64,000 bases of DNA from Jiella marina (GCF_024359545.1 NZ_JAKQZG010000012.1:123871-187870), one strand, 5' to 3'. Shown: positions 29,315-39,231, numbered from the stretch's first letter. A program made the numbers and translations. The notes: a model not told the origin generated them from the sequence alone.

Positions 29315-31498
29315 TTACGTCTTCGCGTCCCAGGCCTCCAGGGCTTCCTTGAAGACCCGGTCGCCCGGAATGCCCTTTTCGATGGAGATCAGCGCCCGGC
29401 GCCCCGTCGCATAGGCGAGGGGGATATCGATCCACTGTTCGCTCTCGAGAAGGGCCAGATTGTTCTGGACCGCCTGGTCGAGATTGTTCAGCGCGATGAT
29501 GAAGAAGCCGTCGGAGATCTTGCCGGCCACGCCGATCAATGGCTCGCCTCGCGCCTGCTCGGTGTCCTTCAGCGCCAGCCTCTGGACATTGGTGACGCTG
29601 CCGCCACCGAAATCGGGTGGTGTGTCGAATTCCAGTTCGATGACATGGCTGGCCGGCAATGTCGGATCGGCGTTGCGCCTGATCGTCATGGTCATCTTGA
29701 GGTTTTCGTCGGGAACGTCGGCGACCGCACGAATGGCGGGCTCCGGCGGCTGGCCCTCGACCGGTGGCTCCTCGATCACCGACCAGACGACATTGCCGCT
29801 CTCCTGGGTGCCGGGCAGTTCGCCCGTGCGCTCCTGATAGAAGACCGCCTTCTGCGCGACGTCCAGCGCCGCCACTTCGGTGCCCTCACCGGTGGCGTTG
29901 TCTGGAGAGCCGCCATCGGCCTCCGCCACTCCGTCCGGCGTCGAGGAATCGGTTGCTTCTGCGCCGTCAGCGCCGCCGGCATCGTCCGTGCCGCCCTCGG
30001 TCGCAACGCCGGGAACGGCGCTCGCATCCCCGTTCTCGTCTCCGACCACGGCAGGATTCTCACCGATCTCGCTCTGCACGGTTGGCGTCGCCGCCGGATC
30101 CGCAGAGGGGGAGGCAACAGGCTCGGCGGCCGCGATGTTGGTTCCCTCGTCAAAGGCGTTCGGCATCGGCTCCGCCGGTCCGGCATCGACTTCCGAACCG
30201 TCCGGCAGCAGACGCTGGGTGAAGCGGCGTGTCGATTCCGGCTCCTCCGCCGGGGTGGCGGCGTCCTGCGCGGTGCCGGCATCCGGGTTAGAGGTCGCGG
30301 CCTCGGTCTGCTCGCCCTCCGGAGTCGCAACCCCTTCCGGCGTGGCACCGTCCGGTTCGGCGGCCTGATCCGCGATCGTGCCGATTCCCGCAGGCTCGAC
30401 CAGCAAGGCCTCGATCTCGTCGCGAAAGATCCAGCCCGCCGTACCAAGCCCGCCAAGGACCAGAACGACGATAGCGGCCGTTGCGATGGAACGCCCGCGT
30501 CCCTGGCTGGACCGACGCGCCGGATAGCGCGGAGCCGTGATGTCCGCCTCGGGAATCCCGTCCTCGTCATCGACACGGACGTCGCGCGGCACACCCTCTT
30601 CCCGGCCCTGCCGCCGTTCGGCGAAATGATAGGGCTCTTCGTCTTCCGCAACCGCGGGCTCGCGCTCGGGTGTTTCCCCAGGCACGATGAAGGGGGCCCC
30701 GATCGCTGGCGGTTGACCGCCAGACTCGGGCTCTTCCGTCGCCGCCGGAATGAACGGTTGCCGGTCTTCTCCCTCATCGACACGGGACGGCTCTCCCGTC
30801 TCGTCCTGACCGGGTGCAGTTTCGGCGCCTTCCATTCGCGGCGATGCACCGGGCATCGGCGGCGCAAGGTCGGGACCGGCCGAACTCGGCTCGGCTGGCG
30901 CCGGTAGTCCATCGTCCGGCTCGGAAGGTCGCGGCTCGTCGGATGGAACTTCGGCCTGCGGTGGTTGCTGCGTGGAACCCTGATCGGCCGGGACTGAAGC
31001 GGCCGGTTCCGTCGCCCTTTCCTGATCAACGGGGTCGGGCTCAGGCGCCGGAGGTCCCGCCGGGGCTTCGGCGGCGGGAGATGGCGGCTGTTGCGGCGGC
31101 GCTGGCTGCTGGGCCGGCGGGGGCGTCGCAGATTCCGCGGCCGGGCCGACCGTATCGGGCTCCGCTGGTTCGGCCGGGGACGGCCCGGCGTCGGCCGGGG
31201 GCGGCGCAGGCTCTCGAGCGGCTTGCGGCGCTTCGGCTCCGGCTGCCGGCTCCGCTGACGCCTCGGCCGCTGCAGCGCCCTGTTCCTGCTCGATATAGTG
31301 CGCTTCCGTCCGGGAGATCGCGTCTTCGAGCGCGGCGAGACGCGCAGAAACCACCGACTCCGCCAGAGGCGGATTCGCGGCGTCGATCTGCCGTTGAATC
31401 GCGGCACGCGCCTTTTCGTACACCTTTTGGCGCATTTGCGGCGTCGCACGCGGCAGGCCGTCAATGGTCTTACGAAGTACGCCGCTCAAATCCGCCAT
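29315..31498 (-). CDS. Single-pass membrane protein with disordered N-terminal half
   Basis: 727 residues. It begins with a short helical domain (MADLSGVLRKTIDGLPR to about residue 75) and continues with about 260 residues of Pro/Ala/Glu low complexity. One membrane helix lies near residue 350 (SIATAAIVVLVLGGLGTAGWIF), followed by another low-complexity stretch. The conserved-looking C-terminal domain (about 555-727) contains VFYQERTGELPGTQ, GNVVWSVIEE, MTMTIRRNADPTLPASHVIELEF and SDGFFIIALNN. The C-terminal domain is predicted to be periplasmic. It follows purA on the same strand at 52 bp, so it may be co-transcribed. No function is assigned. Confidence 0.8.
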   Translation of the reverse strand: MADLSGVLRKTIDGLPRATPQMRQKVYEKARAAIQRQIDAANPPLAESVVSARLAALEDAISRTEAHYIEQEQGAAAAEASAEPAAGAEAPQAAREPAPPPADAGPSPAEPAEPDTVGPAAESATPPPAQQPAPPQQPPSPAAEAPAGPPAPEPDPVDQERATEPAASVPADQGSTQQPPQAEVPSDEPRPSEPDDGLPAPAEPSSAGPDLAPPMPGASPRMEGAETAPGQDETGEPSRVDEGEDRQPFIPAATEEPESGGQPPAIGAPFIVPGETPEREPAVAEDEEPYHFAERRQGREEGVPRDVRVDDEDGIPEADITAPRYPARRSSQGRGRSIATAAIVVLVLGGLGTAGWIFRDEIEALLVEPAGIGTIADQAAEPDGATPEGVATPEGEQTEAATSNPDAGTAQDAATPAEEPESTRRFTQRLLPDGSEVDAGPAEPMPNAFDEGTNIAAAEPVASPSADPAATPTVQSEIGENPAVVGDENGDASAVPGVATEGGTDDAGGADGAEATDSSTPDGVAEADGGSPDNATGEGTEVAALDVAQKAVFYQERTGELPGTQESGNVVWSVIEEPPVEGQPPEPAIRAVADVPDENLKMTMTIRRNADPTLPASHVIELEFDTPPDFGGGSVTNVQRLALKDTEQARGEPLIGVAGKISDGFFIIALNNLDQAVQNNLALLESEQWIDIPLAYATGRRALISIEKGIPGDRVFKEALEAWDAKT

Positions 31499-31550
31499 GG
31501 ATCGCAGTCACTCGCTATTCTCGATCGAAGATGTCCCGGCGCCCGCGACT

Positions 31551-32843
31551 CTAGTCCTGAAACGGATCGCGAACAAGTATTGTATCGTCACGCTCGGGCG
31601 AAGTGGACAAAAGCGTTACCGGCGCTTCGACCAGCTCCTCTATGTGCCTGACATACTTGACGGCCTGCGCCGGAAGGTCGCTCCAGCGTCGTGCGCCGGC
31701 CGTCGTCTCCTGCCAGCCTTCGAAGCTTTCGTAGATGGGCTCAACCTGTCTTTGCTCGGAAAGACTGGCCGGAAAATAGTCGATCGTCTTACCGTTCAGC
31801 TTATACCCGACGACGACTTTGATTTCCTCAAGACCATCCAGAACATCCAGCTTGGTCAAGGCCAGTCCGTCGATGCCGTTGACGGCGACGGCCTGACGAA
31901 CGAGGACCGCGTCGAACCAGCCGCAACGGCGCTTGCGCCCGGTCACCGTGCCGAACTCGCGGCCGCGCTCGCCGAGGAAGGTACCGACCTCGTTGTCCTG
32001 TTCGCTGGGGAACGGCCCTTCGCCGACCCGCGTCGTGTAGGCCTTGGTGATGCCGAGGACGAAGCCGACGCTGCCGGGCCCGAGACCGGAGCCGGCCGCT
32101 GCCTGGCCCGAAACCGTGTTGGAGGACGTCACGAACGGATAGGTGCCGTGGTCGATGTCGAGGAGCGTGCCCTGCGCGCCCTCAAACAGGATGCGGGCGC
32201 CGGCCTTCCGACGCTCGTCGAGCAGCCGCCAGACCCGGTCCATGAAGGGCACGATCTCGTCGGCCACGGAGGTGAGTTCCTCGAGAAGGGCGCTTGTCTC
32301 GATTTCCTCCTGGCCAAGCCCGCGGCGCAGGGCGTTGTGATGGGCAAGCAGCCTCTCGATCCGCTCCGGCAACGATTCGGGATGGGCAAGATCCATCACG
32401 CGGATGGCCCGGCGGCCCACCTTGTCCTCGTAGGCCGGGCCGATCCCCCGGCCGGTGGTGCCGATCTTCGTGCCGGCGTTGGCGCTTTCTCGGGTGGCGT
32501 CCAGTTCCCGGTGAATGGAAAGGATCAGCGCCGCGTTGTCGGCGATGCGCAGCGTCGTCGGATCGATCGTGACGCCCTGCCCTTCGAGCCGCTTGCGCTC
32601 GGCGACGAAGGCATGGGGATCGAAGACGACGCCATTGCCGATGACCGAAAGCTTGCCGGAACGGACGAGGCCGGAAGGCAGGAGCGAAAGCTTGTAGGAG
32701 ACACCGTCGACGACCAGCGTATGGCCGGCATTGTGGCCGCCCTGAAAGCGCACCACGACGTCGGCCCGTTCCGAGAGCCAGTCGACGATCTTGCCCTTTC
32801 CTTCGTCACCCCACTGCGATCCGATGACGACGACGTTGCCCAT
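31551..32843 (-). CDS. purA: Adenylosuccinate synthetase
   Basis: 430 residues. It catalyses GTP-dependent ligation of IMP and aspartate in AMP synthesis. Motifs: [21 protein letters not shown] at the N-terminus (catalytic Asp and P-loop), [47 protein letters not shown] and the C-terminal [14 protein letters not shown] 32843 was chosen because the family starts MGNVVV; an upstream in-frame ATG adds four residues. Confidence 0.96.
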   Translation of the reverse strand: MGNVVVIGSQWGDEGKGKIVDWLSERADVVVRFQGGHNAGHTLVVDGVSYKLSLLPSGLVRSGKLSVIGNGVVFDPHAFVAERKRLEGQGVTIDPTTLRIADNAALILSIHRELDATRESANAGTKIGTTGRGIGPAYEDKVGRRAIRVMDLAHPESLPERIERLLAHHNALRRGLGQEEIETSALLEELTSVADEIVPFMDRVWRLLDERRKAGARILFEGAQGTLLDIDHGTYPFVTSSNTVSGQAAAGSGLGPGSVGFVLGITKAYTTRVGEGPFPSEQDNEVGTFLGERGREFGTVTGRKRRCGWFDAVLVRQAVAVNGIDGLALTKLDVLDGLEEIKVVVGYKLNGKTIDYFPASLSEQRQVEPIYESFEGWQETTAGARRWSDLPAQAVKYVRHIEELVEAPVTLLSTSPERDDTILVRDPFQD

Positions 32844-33183
32844 ATGCTTCCTCACGGACTATGGCCGGCACCGGGCGGTGCTGGCCAAATCTGTTTGTCA
32901 TGGCCTGAATTGAGAATTCCAACAAAGGCTGTGATGCGAAACCGTCGTCAGGCTTGACGACAAGACGCCTTGCCAAGGCTGTAGCGCGAGGCGCCCCGGC
33001 CTGTCCACAAATTGCGAGCACGGAACGTGTTTTCGCCCCTCGGATGGAACGTTTCGGAGCCGCGCGGCCTTCGATTGGGCGGCCGGCGCTGGCCATCCAC
33101 CGCGATCCCGAATACACGGACGCCCTGACCGCTTGCTTGCCGTCTTTTCAATCTGGCGCCAGGCAACGGCCTTCGAGGGGACA
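32844..33183. other. Divergent intergenic region, purA to EamA transporter
   Basis: About 340 bp that must hold both promoters. One short inverted repeat is visible, GTCGTCA-ggct-TGACGAC at 32944-32961. No RNA gene or coding stretch is recognised. Confidence 0.5.
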
Positions 33184-34086
33184 ATGCCACGCTTTCTCGT
33201 CCATCCCTATGTCGTCCTGTCCACGGTGGCGCTGCTGTGGGCCGGCAACGCCATCGCCGGCAAACTGGCGGCCGGGCACATCTCGCCGATGCTTCTGACG
33301 CTGTTCCGGTGGACCTTCGCGAGTCTGTTCATCCTGCCCTTCGCGCTCGGCGACGTGAAGCGGGACTGGCCCGTCATCCGTCCGCGTCTCGCCTACATGC
33401 TGGCGCTCGGCGCGATCGGCTTCTCCTCCTTCAACGCCTTGTTCTATCTCGCGGTCAACTACACCACGGCGATCAACGTGACGATCGAACAGTCGGCCAT
33501 GCCGCTGGTCGTCTTCCTCGCGAATTTCCTGCTGTTCCGCATGGGCGTCGCGCCGTTGCAGATCGCCGGCTTCAGCCTCACCCTGGTTGGTGTCGCGCTG
33601 ACGACTTCCCATGGCGACCTGTCGGCGCTCCTGGAACTCGACCTCAATCGCGGCGACGCGCTGATGATGCTCGCCGTCCTGCTCTATGGCGGCTATACGG
33701 TGGCCCTGCGATTCAAGCCACAGATCCACTGGCGCTCGACGATCATGGTGCTATCGCTTGCGGCCCTTCTGACCGCGATGGTGTTCGCCGCGATCGAGTT
33801 CGCGCTGGGCAAGACGCAACTCCCCGATCTGCAGGGCGCCGGCGCGGCGCTCTACACGGCGATCTTTCCCTCGCTGCTCGCCCAGTCGCTCTACATTAAG
33901 GGTGTTGAGATGATCGGCCCGAACCGGGCGAACCTGTTCATCAACTTCGTGCCGGTTTTCGGCGCCATTCTGGCGGTTCTGATCGTCGGAGAGGAACTCT
34001 TCCTCTACCATATCATCGCGCTCGCCTGCGTCCTCGGTGGCATCACGATCGCCGAACGGGGTGCCCGGCGACTGCGAGCCGGATGA
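33184..34086 (+). CDS. EamA/DMT-family transporter
   Basis: 300-residue inner-membrane protein with about ten hydrophobic helices in two repeated EamA halves. The first half starts VVLSTVALLWAGNAIAGKLAAGHISPMLLTLFRWTFASL and includes FNALFYLAVNYTTAINVTIEQSAMPLVVFLANFLLF. The second ends with GPNRANLFINFVPVFGAILAVLIVGEELFLYHIIALACVLGGI. It exports or imports small metabolites; substrate unknown. ATG 33184 was chosen because the family-like N-terminus begins there; the 17 upstream in-frame codons look non-coding. Confidence 0.88.
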   Translation: MPRFLVHPYVVLSTVALLWAGNAIAGKLAAGHISPMLLTLFRWTFASLFILPFALGDVKRDWPVIRPRLAYMLALGAIGFSSFNALFYLAVNYTTAINVTIEQSAMPLVVFLANFLLFRMGVAPLQIAGFSLTLVGVALTTSHGDLSALLELDLNRGDALMMLAVLLYGGYTVALRFKPQIHWRSTIMVLSLAALLTAMVFAAIEFALGKTQLPDLQGAGAALYTAIFPSLLAQSLYIKGVEMIGPNRANLFINFVPVFGAILAVLIVGEELFLYHIIALACVLGGITIAERGARRLRAG

Positions 34087-34114
34087 CGCGCGCGGGCAGC
34101 GGAATCGCTCAAAC

Positions 34115-34150
34115 GAAAAAAGTCGCGTGCGGCTTGATACCGCACGCGAC
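34115..34150 (-). terminator. Rho-independent terminator of rpmE
   Basis: Perfect 11-bp stem GTCGCGTGCGG/CCGCACGCGAC with a 7-base loop, with a run of six A's on the plus strand (a T-run when read on the minus strand) directly after the stem. It lies about 60 bp beyond the rpmE stop. It may also slow read-through from the EamA gene. Confidence 0.88.
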
Positions 34151-34210
34151 CATGAAACAGTCGGAACTGCTCGCGCCGGCTGACGGGCGAACCCGGCCGG
34201 CGCGGAGAAA

Positions 34211-34432
34211 TCAGATGCCGAGGCCTTCGTAGCGCTTCTTGAAGCGCGAAACGCGACCGCCGCGGTCGAGAAGGTGCTGATTGCCGCCCGTCCAGGCCGG
34301 ATGGCTGGTCGGGTCGATCTCGAGATTGAGCTTGTCGCCTTCCGATCCCCAGGTCGAACGGGTCTGGTACTCGGTCCCGTTGGTCATGACGATGGTGATC
34401 GTGTGGTAGTCGGGATGGATGTCGGCCTTCAT
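34211..34432 (-). CDS. rpmE: 50S ribosomal protein L31
   Basis: 73 residues, beginning [20 protein letters not shown] and ending [17 protein letters not shown]. It is the form without the zinc-binding cysteines. Start ATG 34432 matches family length; the in-frame ATG just before it adds one Met. It is divergent from the ABC exporter gene. Confidence 0.96.
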   Translation of the reverse strand: MKADIHPDYHTITIVMTNGTEYQTRSTWGSEGDKLNLEIDPTSHPAWTGGNQHLLDRGGRVSRFKKRYEGLGI

Positions 34433-34642
34433 CACTTACGGTCCTTGGCACAAATTGCGACAAAAATCCCCGGTCCATCGCTCCGCCCGGCGCCGAGCCG
34501 AGATGGATATGCGATGTGACGGGGACGGATAAGCTGGATCGCTTCCAAAATCTGGTGCGAGCCTATACATCAGGCGCCGGGCCGGCACAAGGTCCGGGCT
34601 GCACTGCGAACCGGCTCGAAAAGACCGATAAGGGAGGTTTTC

Positions 34643-36475
34643 TTGCGCGAACCCAAACCGGCTGCGCCGAGCCAAGGATCCAAACCGGCGAAGCCGGCCC
34701 AAGGCAAGGAGCGCCGGAACCTGCGACCGCTCGCCCGGCTGGCTCCCTATGTTCTGCATCACAAGACGCTCGCGGTCGGGGCGGTGTTCTTCCTGGCGCT
34801 TGCCGCGCTGACGACGCTGTCGCTGCCGCTTGCCGTCCGCCGCGTCATCGATCACGGCTTCATCGAGGCCGATACCGGGCTGATCGACAATTACTTCATG
34901 ATGCTGATCGCACTCGCGGGCATCCTCGCGATCGCCAGCGCCGGACGGTATTTCTTCGTCATCACGCTCGGTGAGCGGGTCGTGTCCGATCTGCGCAAGG
35001 ACGTGTTCGCGCATCTGACCAAGCTGTCGCCCTCCTTCTACGACACGGCCGAATCCGGCGAGATCGTCTCGCGTCTCGCCGCCGACACGACGCAGGTGAA
35101 ATCCGCCGTCGGCTCGACCGCCTCGCTCTTTCTGCGCAATGCGATCCTCTTCCTCGGCGCGCTGGCGATGATGGTCGCGACCAGCCCGGCGCTGTCCCTG
35201 ATCGTGATCGCGGCGATTCCCTTCATCGTCCTGCCGCTCGTCGCCTTCGGCCGCGGCGTGCGCCGGCGGTCCCGCCATGCCCAGGACACGCTCGCCGCCG
35301 CCACCGCCTATGCCAGCGAGGCGATCGGCGCGATGCGCACGGTGCAGGCCTTCACCAGCGAGCGCTTCGTCACCGGCCGCTTTGCCGGCGCGGTGGACGA
35401 AGCCTTCGGCGCGGCCCGCGCCTCGATCAAGGCGCGCGCGCTTCTTACCGCCATCGCCATCTTCCTGATCTTCGCCTCGGTGATCGCCGTCCTGTGGATC
35501 GGTGCAAGCCGGGTGACGGCCGGAACACTCTCACCCGGCACGCTCAGCCAGTTCCTGCTCTACGCAGTTTTCGCCGCCGGCGCGCTGGGACAGCTTTCCG
35601 AAGTGTGGGGCGAGCTGGCACTCGCCGCCGGAGCGGCGGAGCGGCTGTCCGAACTCCTCGCAGAACGCCCGGCCATCCTCGCCCCGGAGCATCCTGCCGC
35701 CCTGCCCGCACCTTCCGTCGGCCGCCTAGCGTTCGAGAATGTCTTCTTCGCATATCCGAGCCGGCCGGACCTGCCGACGCTGAACGGTCTCTCCTTCGCG
35801 GTCGAACCCGGCGAGACGGTTGCGATCGTGGGACCGTCGGGCGCCGGCAAGTCGACCATCTTCGCCCTGCTCGAACGCTTCTACGATCCCGATTCGGGCT
35901 CCATCCGCGTCGACGGCGTCGACTTGAGGGAGACGGATCCGACGGAGATGCGCGGCCGGATCGCGCTTGTTCCCCAGGACACGACGATCTTCGCCGCGAG
36001 CGCAACGGACAATATCGCCTTCGGCAATCCCGGCGCACGCCAGACCGCCATCGCCGAAGCAGCCAGTCAGGCGCTTGCCGACGGCTTCGTCCGCGAGCTC
36101 CCCGAAGGCTACGACACGCTCCTCGGCGAGCGTGGCGTGACCTTGTCGGGTGGGCAGCGCCAGCGGATCGCCATCGCCCGCGCACTCTTGCGCGACGCGC
36201 CGATCCTGCTTCTCGACGAGGCGACGTCGGCGCTCGATGCCGAGAGCGAAGTGCTGGTGCAAAAGGCGCTCGACGAATTGATGGTCGGCCGCACGACCCT
36301 CGTCATCGCCCACAGGCTGGCGACGGTTCTCAAAGCTGATCGGATTCTGGTTCTCGATCGTGGCACGGTGGTCGAGGAAGGGGATCATCAGAGCCTGATC
36401 GCGAAGAACGGGCTCTATGCCCGGCTTGCGCGACTGCAATTCGAGGCCGGGCGGCTGGACCAGGCTGCGGAGTAG
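34643..36475 (+). CDS. ABC exporter, fused membrane and ATPase domains
   Basis: 610-residue half-transporter. It starts at TTG 34643, supported by a strong ribosome-binding site (AAGGGAGG, 6 bp upstream). A basic, proline-rich N-terminal tail is followed by six membrane helices (about 35-330) and an ATPase domain with Walker A GPSGAGKST (about residue 397), signature LSGGQRQRIAIARALL (about 502), Walker B ILLLDEATSALD and switch VIAHRLATV. It probably works as a homodimer. It resembles the lipid/drug exporters of the MsbA/LmrA group annotated in Rhizobiales; the substrate cannot be inferred. Confidence 0.92.
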   Translation: MREPKPAAPSQGSKPAKPAQGKERRNLRPLARLAPYVLHHKTLAVGAVFFLALAALTTLSLPLAVRRVIDHGFIEADTGLIDNYFMMLIALAGILAIASAGRYFFVITLGERVVSDLRKDVFAHLTKLSPSFYDTAESGEIVSRLAADTTQVKSAVGSTASLFLRNAILFLGALAMMVATSPALSLIVIAAIPFIVLPLVAFGRGVRRRSRHAQDTLAAATAYASEAIGAMRTVQAFTSERFVTGRFAGAVDEAFGAARASIKARALLTAIAIFLIFASVIAVLWIGASRVTAGTLSPGTLSQFLLYAVFAAGALGQLSEVWGELALAAGAAERLSELLAERPAILAPEHPAALPAPSVGRLAFENVFFAYPSRPDLPTLNGLSFAVEPGETVAIVGPSGAGKSTIFALLERFYDPDSGSIRVDGVDLRETDPTEMRGRIALVPQDTTIFAASATDNIAFGNPGARQTAIAEAASQALADGFVRELPEGYDTLLGERGVTLSGGQRQRIAIARALLRDAPILLLDEATSALDAESEVLVQKALDELMVGRTTLVIAHRLATVLKADRILVLDRGTVVEEGDHQSLIAKNGLYARLARLQFEAGRLDQAAE

Positions 36476-36753
36476 AAGGCGGCCGCCGGCCGTTCGACCC
36501 TACCGTGTGAACTGCGAGCCGCACGTCGGGAAAACGTCATCCATTCTGACATCGCCGTGATCACTGAGGGTACACAGATCACGTCGAGAGGAGCGGCGAA
36601 GCTGCGCCCCCCGGGGCCTTCGTACCTTCTGCGCACGCTGGTTCTGGTCCGACTGTTCCAGCGATGCGACCGACAGAGGGTCGAGATTTTCGTCAGAGCG
36701 TTGCGACGCTGGCGTCGGTTCGGCTCCCAACGCGAACTCCACAGGATGATTCC

Positions 36754-37170
36754 ATGAAGACGAGAACGACGATCGCACTTCTCCTGACCGCCGGCCTCGC
36801 CGCGCCAGCCTTTGCCCAGAGCGACATGACCCCCTCCGTCACCGCTTCCGATCAGAGCGTTTCGAACGGCGTCATCAGCGCCGATACCGTGACCGCGCCG
36901 GAGAATGGCTGGCTCGTCGTCCACCGCACCGATTCGGAGATGAAGCCCGGCCCGGTCGTCGGACACGCACCGCTTCGCGCCGGCATGAATGAAGACGTTG
37001 CAGCGATCCTCACCGAGGACGTGGCCAGCGGTGACATGCTGATGCTGATGGTCCACTCCGAAGCCGGCGGCAGCGAGACGGGTGTGTTCGAATATACGCT
37101 TGGCGCGAGCGAGGACGGGCCCATCCGCGTCGACGACAATCTGGTCATGACGACGGTCACCGCCGAATAG
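36754..37170 (+). CDS. Secreted DUF7282-like protein
   Basis: 138 residues with a clear signal peptide (TRTTIALLLTAGLAAPAFAQ, ATG at 36754). The mature domain, SVTASDQSVSNGVISADTV, ENGWLVVHRTDSEMKPGPVVGHAPLRAGMNEDV, DMLMLMVHSEAG and GVFEYTLGASEDGPI, matches what I recall of DUF7282, a small beta-rich domain found in archaeal and bacterial secreted proteins. Function unknown. About 280 bp of unassigned DNA precede it. A perfect hairpin follows the stop. Confidence 0.72.
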   Translation: MKTRTTIALLLTAGLAAPAFAQSDMTPSVTASDQSVSNGVISADTVTAPENGWLVVHRTDSEMKPGPVVGHAPLRAGMNEDVAAILTEDVASGDMLMLMVHSEAGGSETGVFEYTLGASEDGPIRVDDNLVMTTVTAE

Positions 37171-37209
37171 GCCTTGTTCGGCGTCCGGCGAAATTCAGAC
37201 CAGCGATCA

Positions 37210-37243
37210 GCAGGAGAGGCGCCTTTCGGGGCGCCTCTCCTGC
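37210..37243 (+). terminator. Terminator-like hairpin after the DUF7282-like gene
   Basis: Perfect 14-bp stem GCAGGAGAGGCGCC/GGCGCCTCTCCTGC with a six-base loop, 40 bp after the stop. There is no T-run, so it may be a stability or Rho-dependent element rather than an intrinsic terminator. Confidence 0.6.
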
Positions 37244-37299
37244 AATGGCTCCCCTGCCCTCTCAGGCGCAATCGACGGCGAACGGCGCCGGCTACTCTC

Positions 37300-37505
37300 T
37301 CAGCATTCGGTGAGCTTGAACTCGATGCGGCGGTTGCGGGCCTGGGTGGTTTCGCCTTCGATCAGGGGCCGGCATTCGCCGAAGCCGGTCGCCATGAGGC
37401 TATCCGGCGGCCCCATGACTTACCAGATACCTCCCAAGGGGACTCGCGCGCTCGGTCGAAAGCCCCGGTCGTCGACGCGAACCGCCCGCCGGAAATCGGA
37501 ACGCC
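37300..37505 (-). pseudogene. Decayed fragment of an OmpA-family C-terminal domain
   Basis: Read on the minus strand, the end encodes PPDSLMATGFGECRPLIEG and then RNRRIEFKLTEC before a stop. This closely resembles the last 45 residues of the intact OmpA-domain gene at 39490-40518 (PPDRLAATGFGEYQPLVEG, RNRRIEFKLTER). Nucleotide similarity continues upstream through CTTTCGACCGAGCG and CCGATTTCCGGCGG, but with small deletions that break the frame. Only about 200 bp remain; there is no start and no N-terminal part. It is a relic of a partial duplication or of a lost paralogue. Confidence 0.82.
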
Positions 37506-37555
37506 CTGTCCCTGCGGAAGTGGCAACACAATCCGATAGCCGCCGACACACCCCG

Positions 37556-37888
37556 TTATTGCACGTCCGGCAAGGTGACCGACACTTCGATCGCCGAATA
37601 CCAGGCGGCGAGATCGGCGATGTCTTCATCCGAAAGCCCGGAGGCGATGATCGACATCTGCTGGTGCTGGCGCTGCCCGCCGCGAAAAGCCTTCAGCTGC
37701 TCGGTGAGGTAGAACATGCTGTCGCCGGCAAGATTGGGTGCGTCGGGCGCCTTCGCAACGCCGTCGAGACCGTGGCAGGGAACGCACTGCCCCGCCTTCT
37801 CCTTGCCGGCGGCGAGATCGGCCGCCTGAGCCCCCGCCCCTGTGAGACTGGCGACGAGGATGGCATTCGCGAAAAGGCGGATGATCAT
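37556..37888 (-). CDS. Periplasmic c-type cytochrome
   Basis: 110 residues with a signal peptide (RLFANAILVASLTGAGAQA). Single haem site CVPCH at about residues 35-39, typical class I layout with PNLAGDSMFYLTEQLKAFRGG and a Met ligand candidate in HQQMSIIASGLSDEDIADLAAWYS. It probably takes electrons from the PQQ dehydrogenase encoded 86 bp upstream on the same strand. That pairing is inferred from gene order. Confidence 0.9.
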   Translation of the reverse strand: MIIRLFANAILVASLTGAGAQAADLAAGKEKAGQCVPCHGLDGVAKAPDAPNLAGDSMFYLTEQLKAFRGGQRQHQQMSIIASGLSDEDIADLAAWYSAIEVSVTLPDVQ

Positions 37889-37974
37889 GCGGTTTCCCGT
37901 GTTGTGGCGGAGGCGAGGCCGCGGCAGCGAAATGCCGGCCGCACACGCGGTGCGACCGGCGAGATGATCGGCGA

Positions 37975-39231
37975 TCAGTTCTCGTAGGAGATCCGATAGA
38001 GCGCGCCCGCGAGATCGTCAGAGACGAGAAGCGAACCGTCCTTCAGCACTTCGACGTCGACCGGCCGGCCGATATACTCGCCGCTGTCCGTGAGCCAGCC
38101 TGAGGCGAACACCTCCGTCTCACCCGCCGTGCCATCCTCGTTCACAGGGGTGAACATCACCCGAGCGCCCACGGGCTCGGTCCGATTCCACGATCCATGC
38201 TGCGCCGAAAAGATGCCGCCGCGATATTTCTGCGGGAAGCTCCGGGCGTCGTAGAAGTCCATGCCGAGATCGGCCGCATGGGCCACCATCTCGACCTGTG
38301 GCGCCACAGCATCGGCCGGTGGCTCGGAATCCTTGTACTCGTTCGTCCTCACGGTGCCGCCGCCATACCAGGGGAAACCGAAATTCTGGCCGGCCTGGGT
38401 CGCGCGGTTGAGTTCGCCCGGCGGAATGTCGTCACCCATGCCGTCGACCTGGTTGTCGGTGAACCAGAGATCGCCATTGGCCGGGTTGAACTGCATGCCG
38501 ACGGAATTGCGGATGCCGGTCGCGTAGACTTCACGTTTGCTGCCGTCGCGATCCATCCGGATGATGCCGCCGATCCCCTCCCTGTTGTAAAGGTCCATCT
38601 TCTCCTGCGGCGGAACGTTGAAGGGCTGGCCGAGCGCGATGTAGAGCTTGTCGTCCGGCCCCACGCGACAGACGCGCGCCGTGTGATTGAACGACTCTTC
38701 CGACGTCGGCACCAGCTCCCCCTGGTCCACCACGACGCCGACCGCTACATCCGGGCTTTCATAGAAGAACTCGGCCGCAGGCAGAACCAGGACGCGGTTC
38801 TGCTCGGCGATGTAAAGAAAGCCGTCCTTCGAAAAGCAAACGCCGTTCGGGATGGTGAAATCGATCGACGGCGCGAATTCCTTCACTTCGTCCGCCACAC
38901 GGTTCTTGTCGCGATCCGTGACCACCCAGACGTTCTGCTTGCGCGTGCCGACAAAGGTCGCAACGCCCTGCGGACCGACGGCGATGTGCCGCGCGTCGGG
39001 AACGACCGCATAGAGTTCGATCTTGAAGCCGTCCGGCAGTTCGATCTGTTCAAGGTTCTTGCGAAGCTGATCGGCATAGTCGCCCGTCTGCTCGATGGTC
39101 CTGAAATCCATCGACGTACCGGTCGACTGAAAAGCCTGCAGCTTCTTCATGTTGTCGCCGCTCTGCCCGTAGGCGTGCGTCGCCGCCACGAGGCCAAGCA
39201 TGGCCACCGTGCCCAACAAAATGCGCTTCAT
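37975..39231 (-). CDS. PQQ-dependent sugar dehydrogenase (sorbosone/aldose type)
   Basis: About 418 residues from ATG 39231, chosen for its GGAGGAAAT ribosome-binding site and the signal peptide (RILLGTVAMLGLVAATHAYG). It is a beta-propeller enzyme of the soluble glucose/sorbosone dehydrogenase type: HIAVGPQGVATFVGTRKQNVWVVTDRD, VCFSKDGFLYIAEQNR, GTGIRNSVGMQFNP-like ATGIRNSVGMQFNPANGDLWFTDN, and SAQHGSWNRTEPVGARVMF. It oxidises a sugar in the periplasm using PQQ; the exact sugar is unknown. The downstream cytochrome c is the likely electron acceptor. Confidence 0.88.
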   Translation of the reverse strand: MKRILLGTVAMLGLVAATHAYGQSGDNMKKLQAFQSTGTSMDFRTIEQTGDYADQLRKNLEQIELPDGFKIELYAVVPDARHIAVGPQGVATFVGTRKQNVWVVTDRDKNRVADEVKEFAPSIDFTIPNGVCFSKDGFLYIAEQNRVLVLPAAEFFYESPDVAVGVVVDQGELVPTSEESFNHTARVCRVGPDDKLYIALGQPFNVPPQEKMDLYNREGIGGIIRMDRDGSKREVYATGIRNSVGMQFNPANGDLWFTDNQVDGMGDDIPPGELNRATQAGQNFGFPWYGGGTVRTNEYKDSEPPADAVAPQVEMVAHAADLGMDFYDARSFPQKYRGGIFSAQHGSWNRTEPVGARVMFTPVNEDGTAGETEVFASGWLTDSGEYIGRPVDVEVLKDGSLLVSDDLAGALYRISYEN

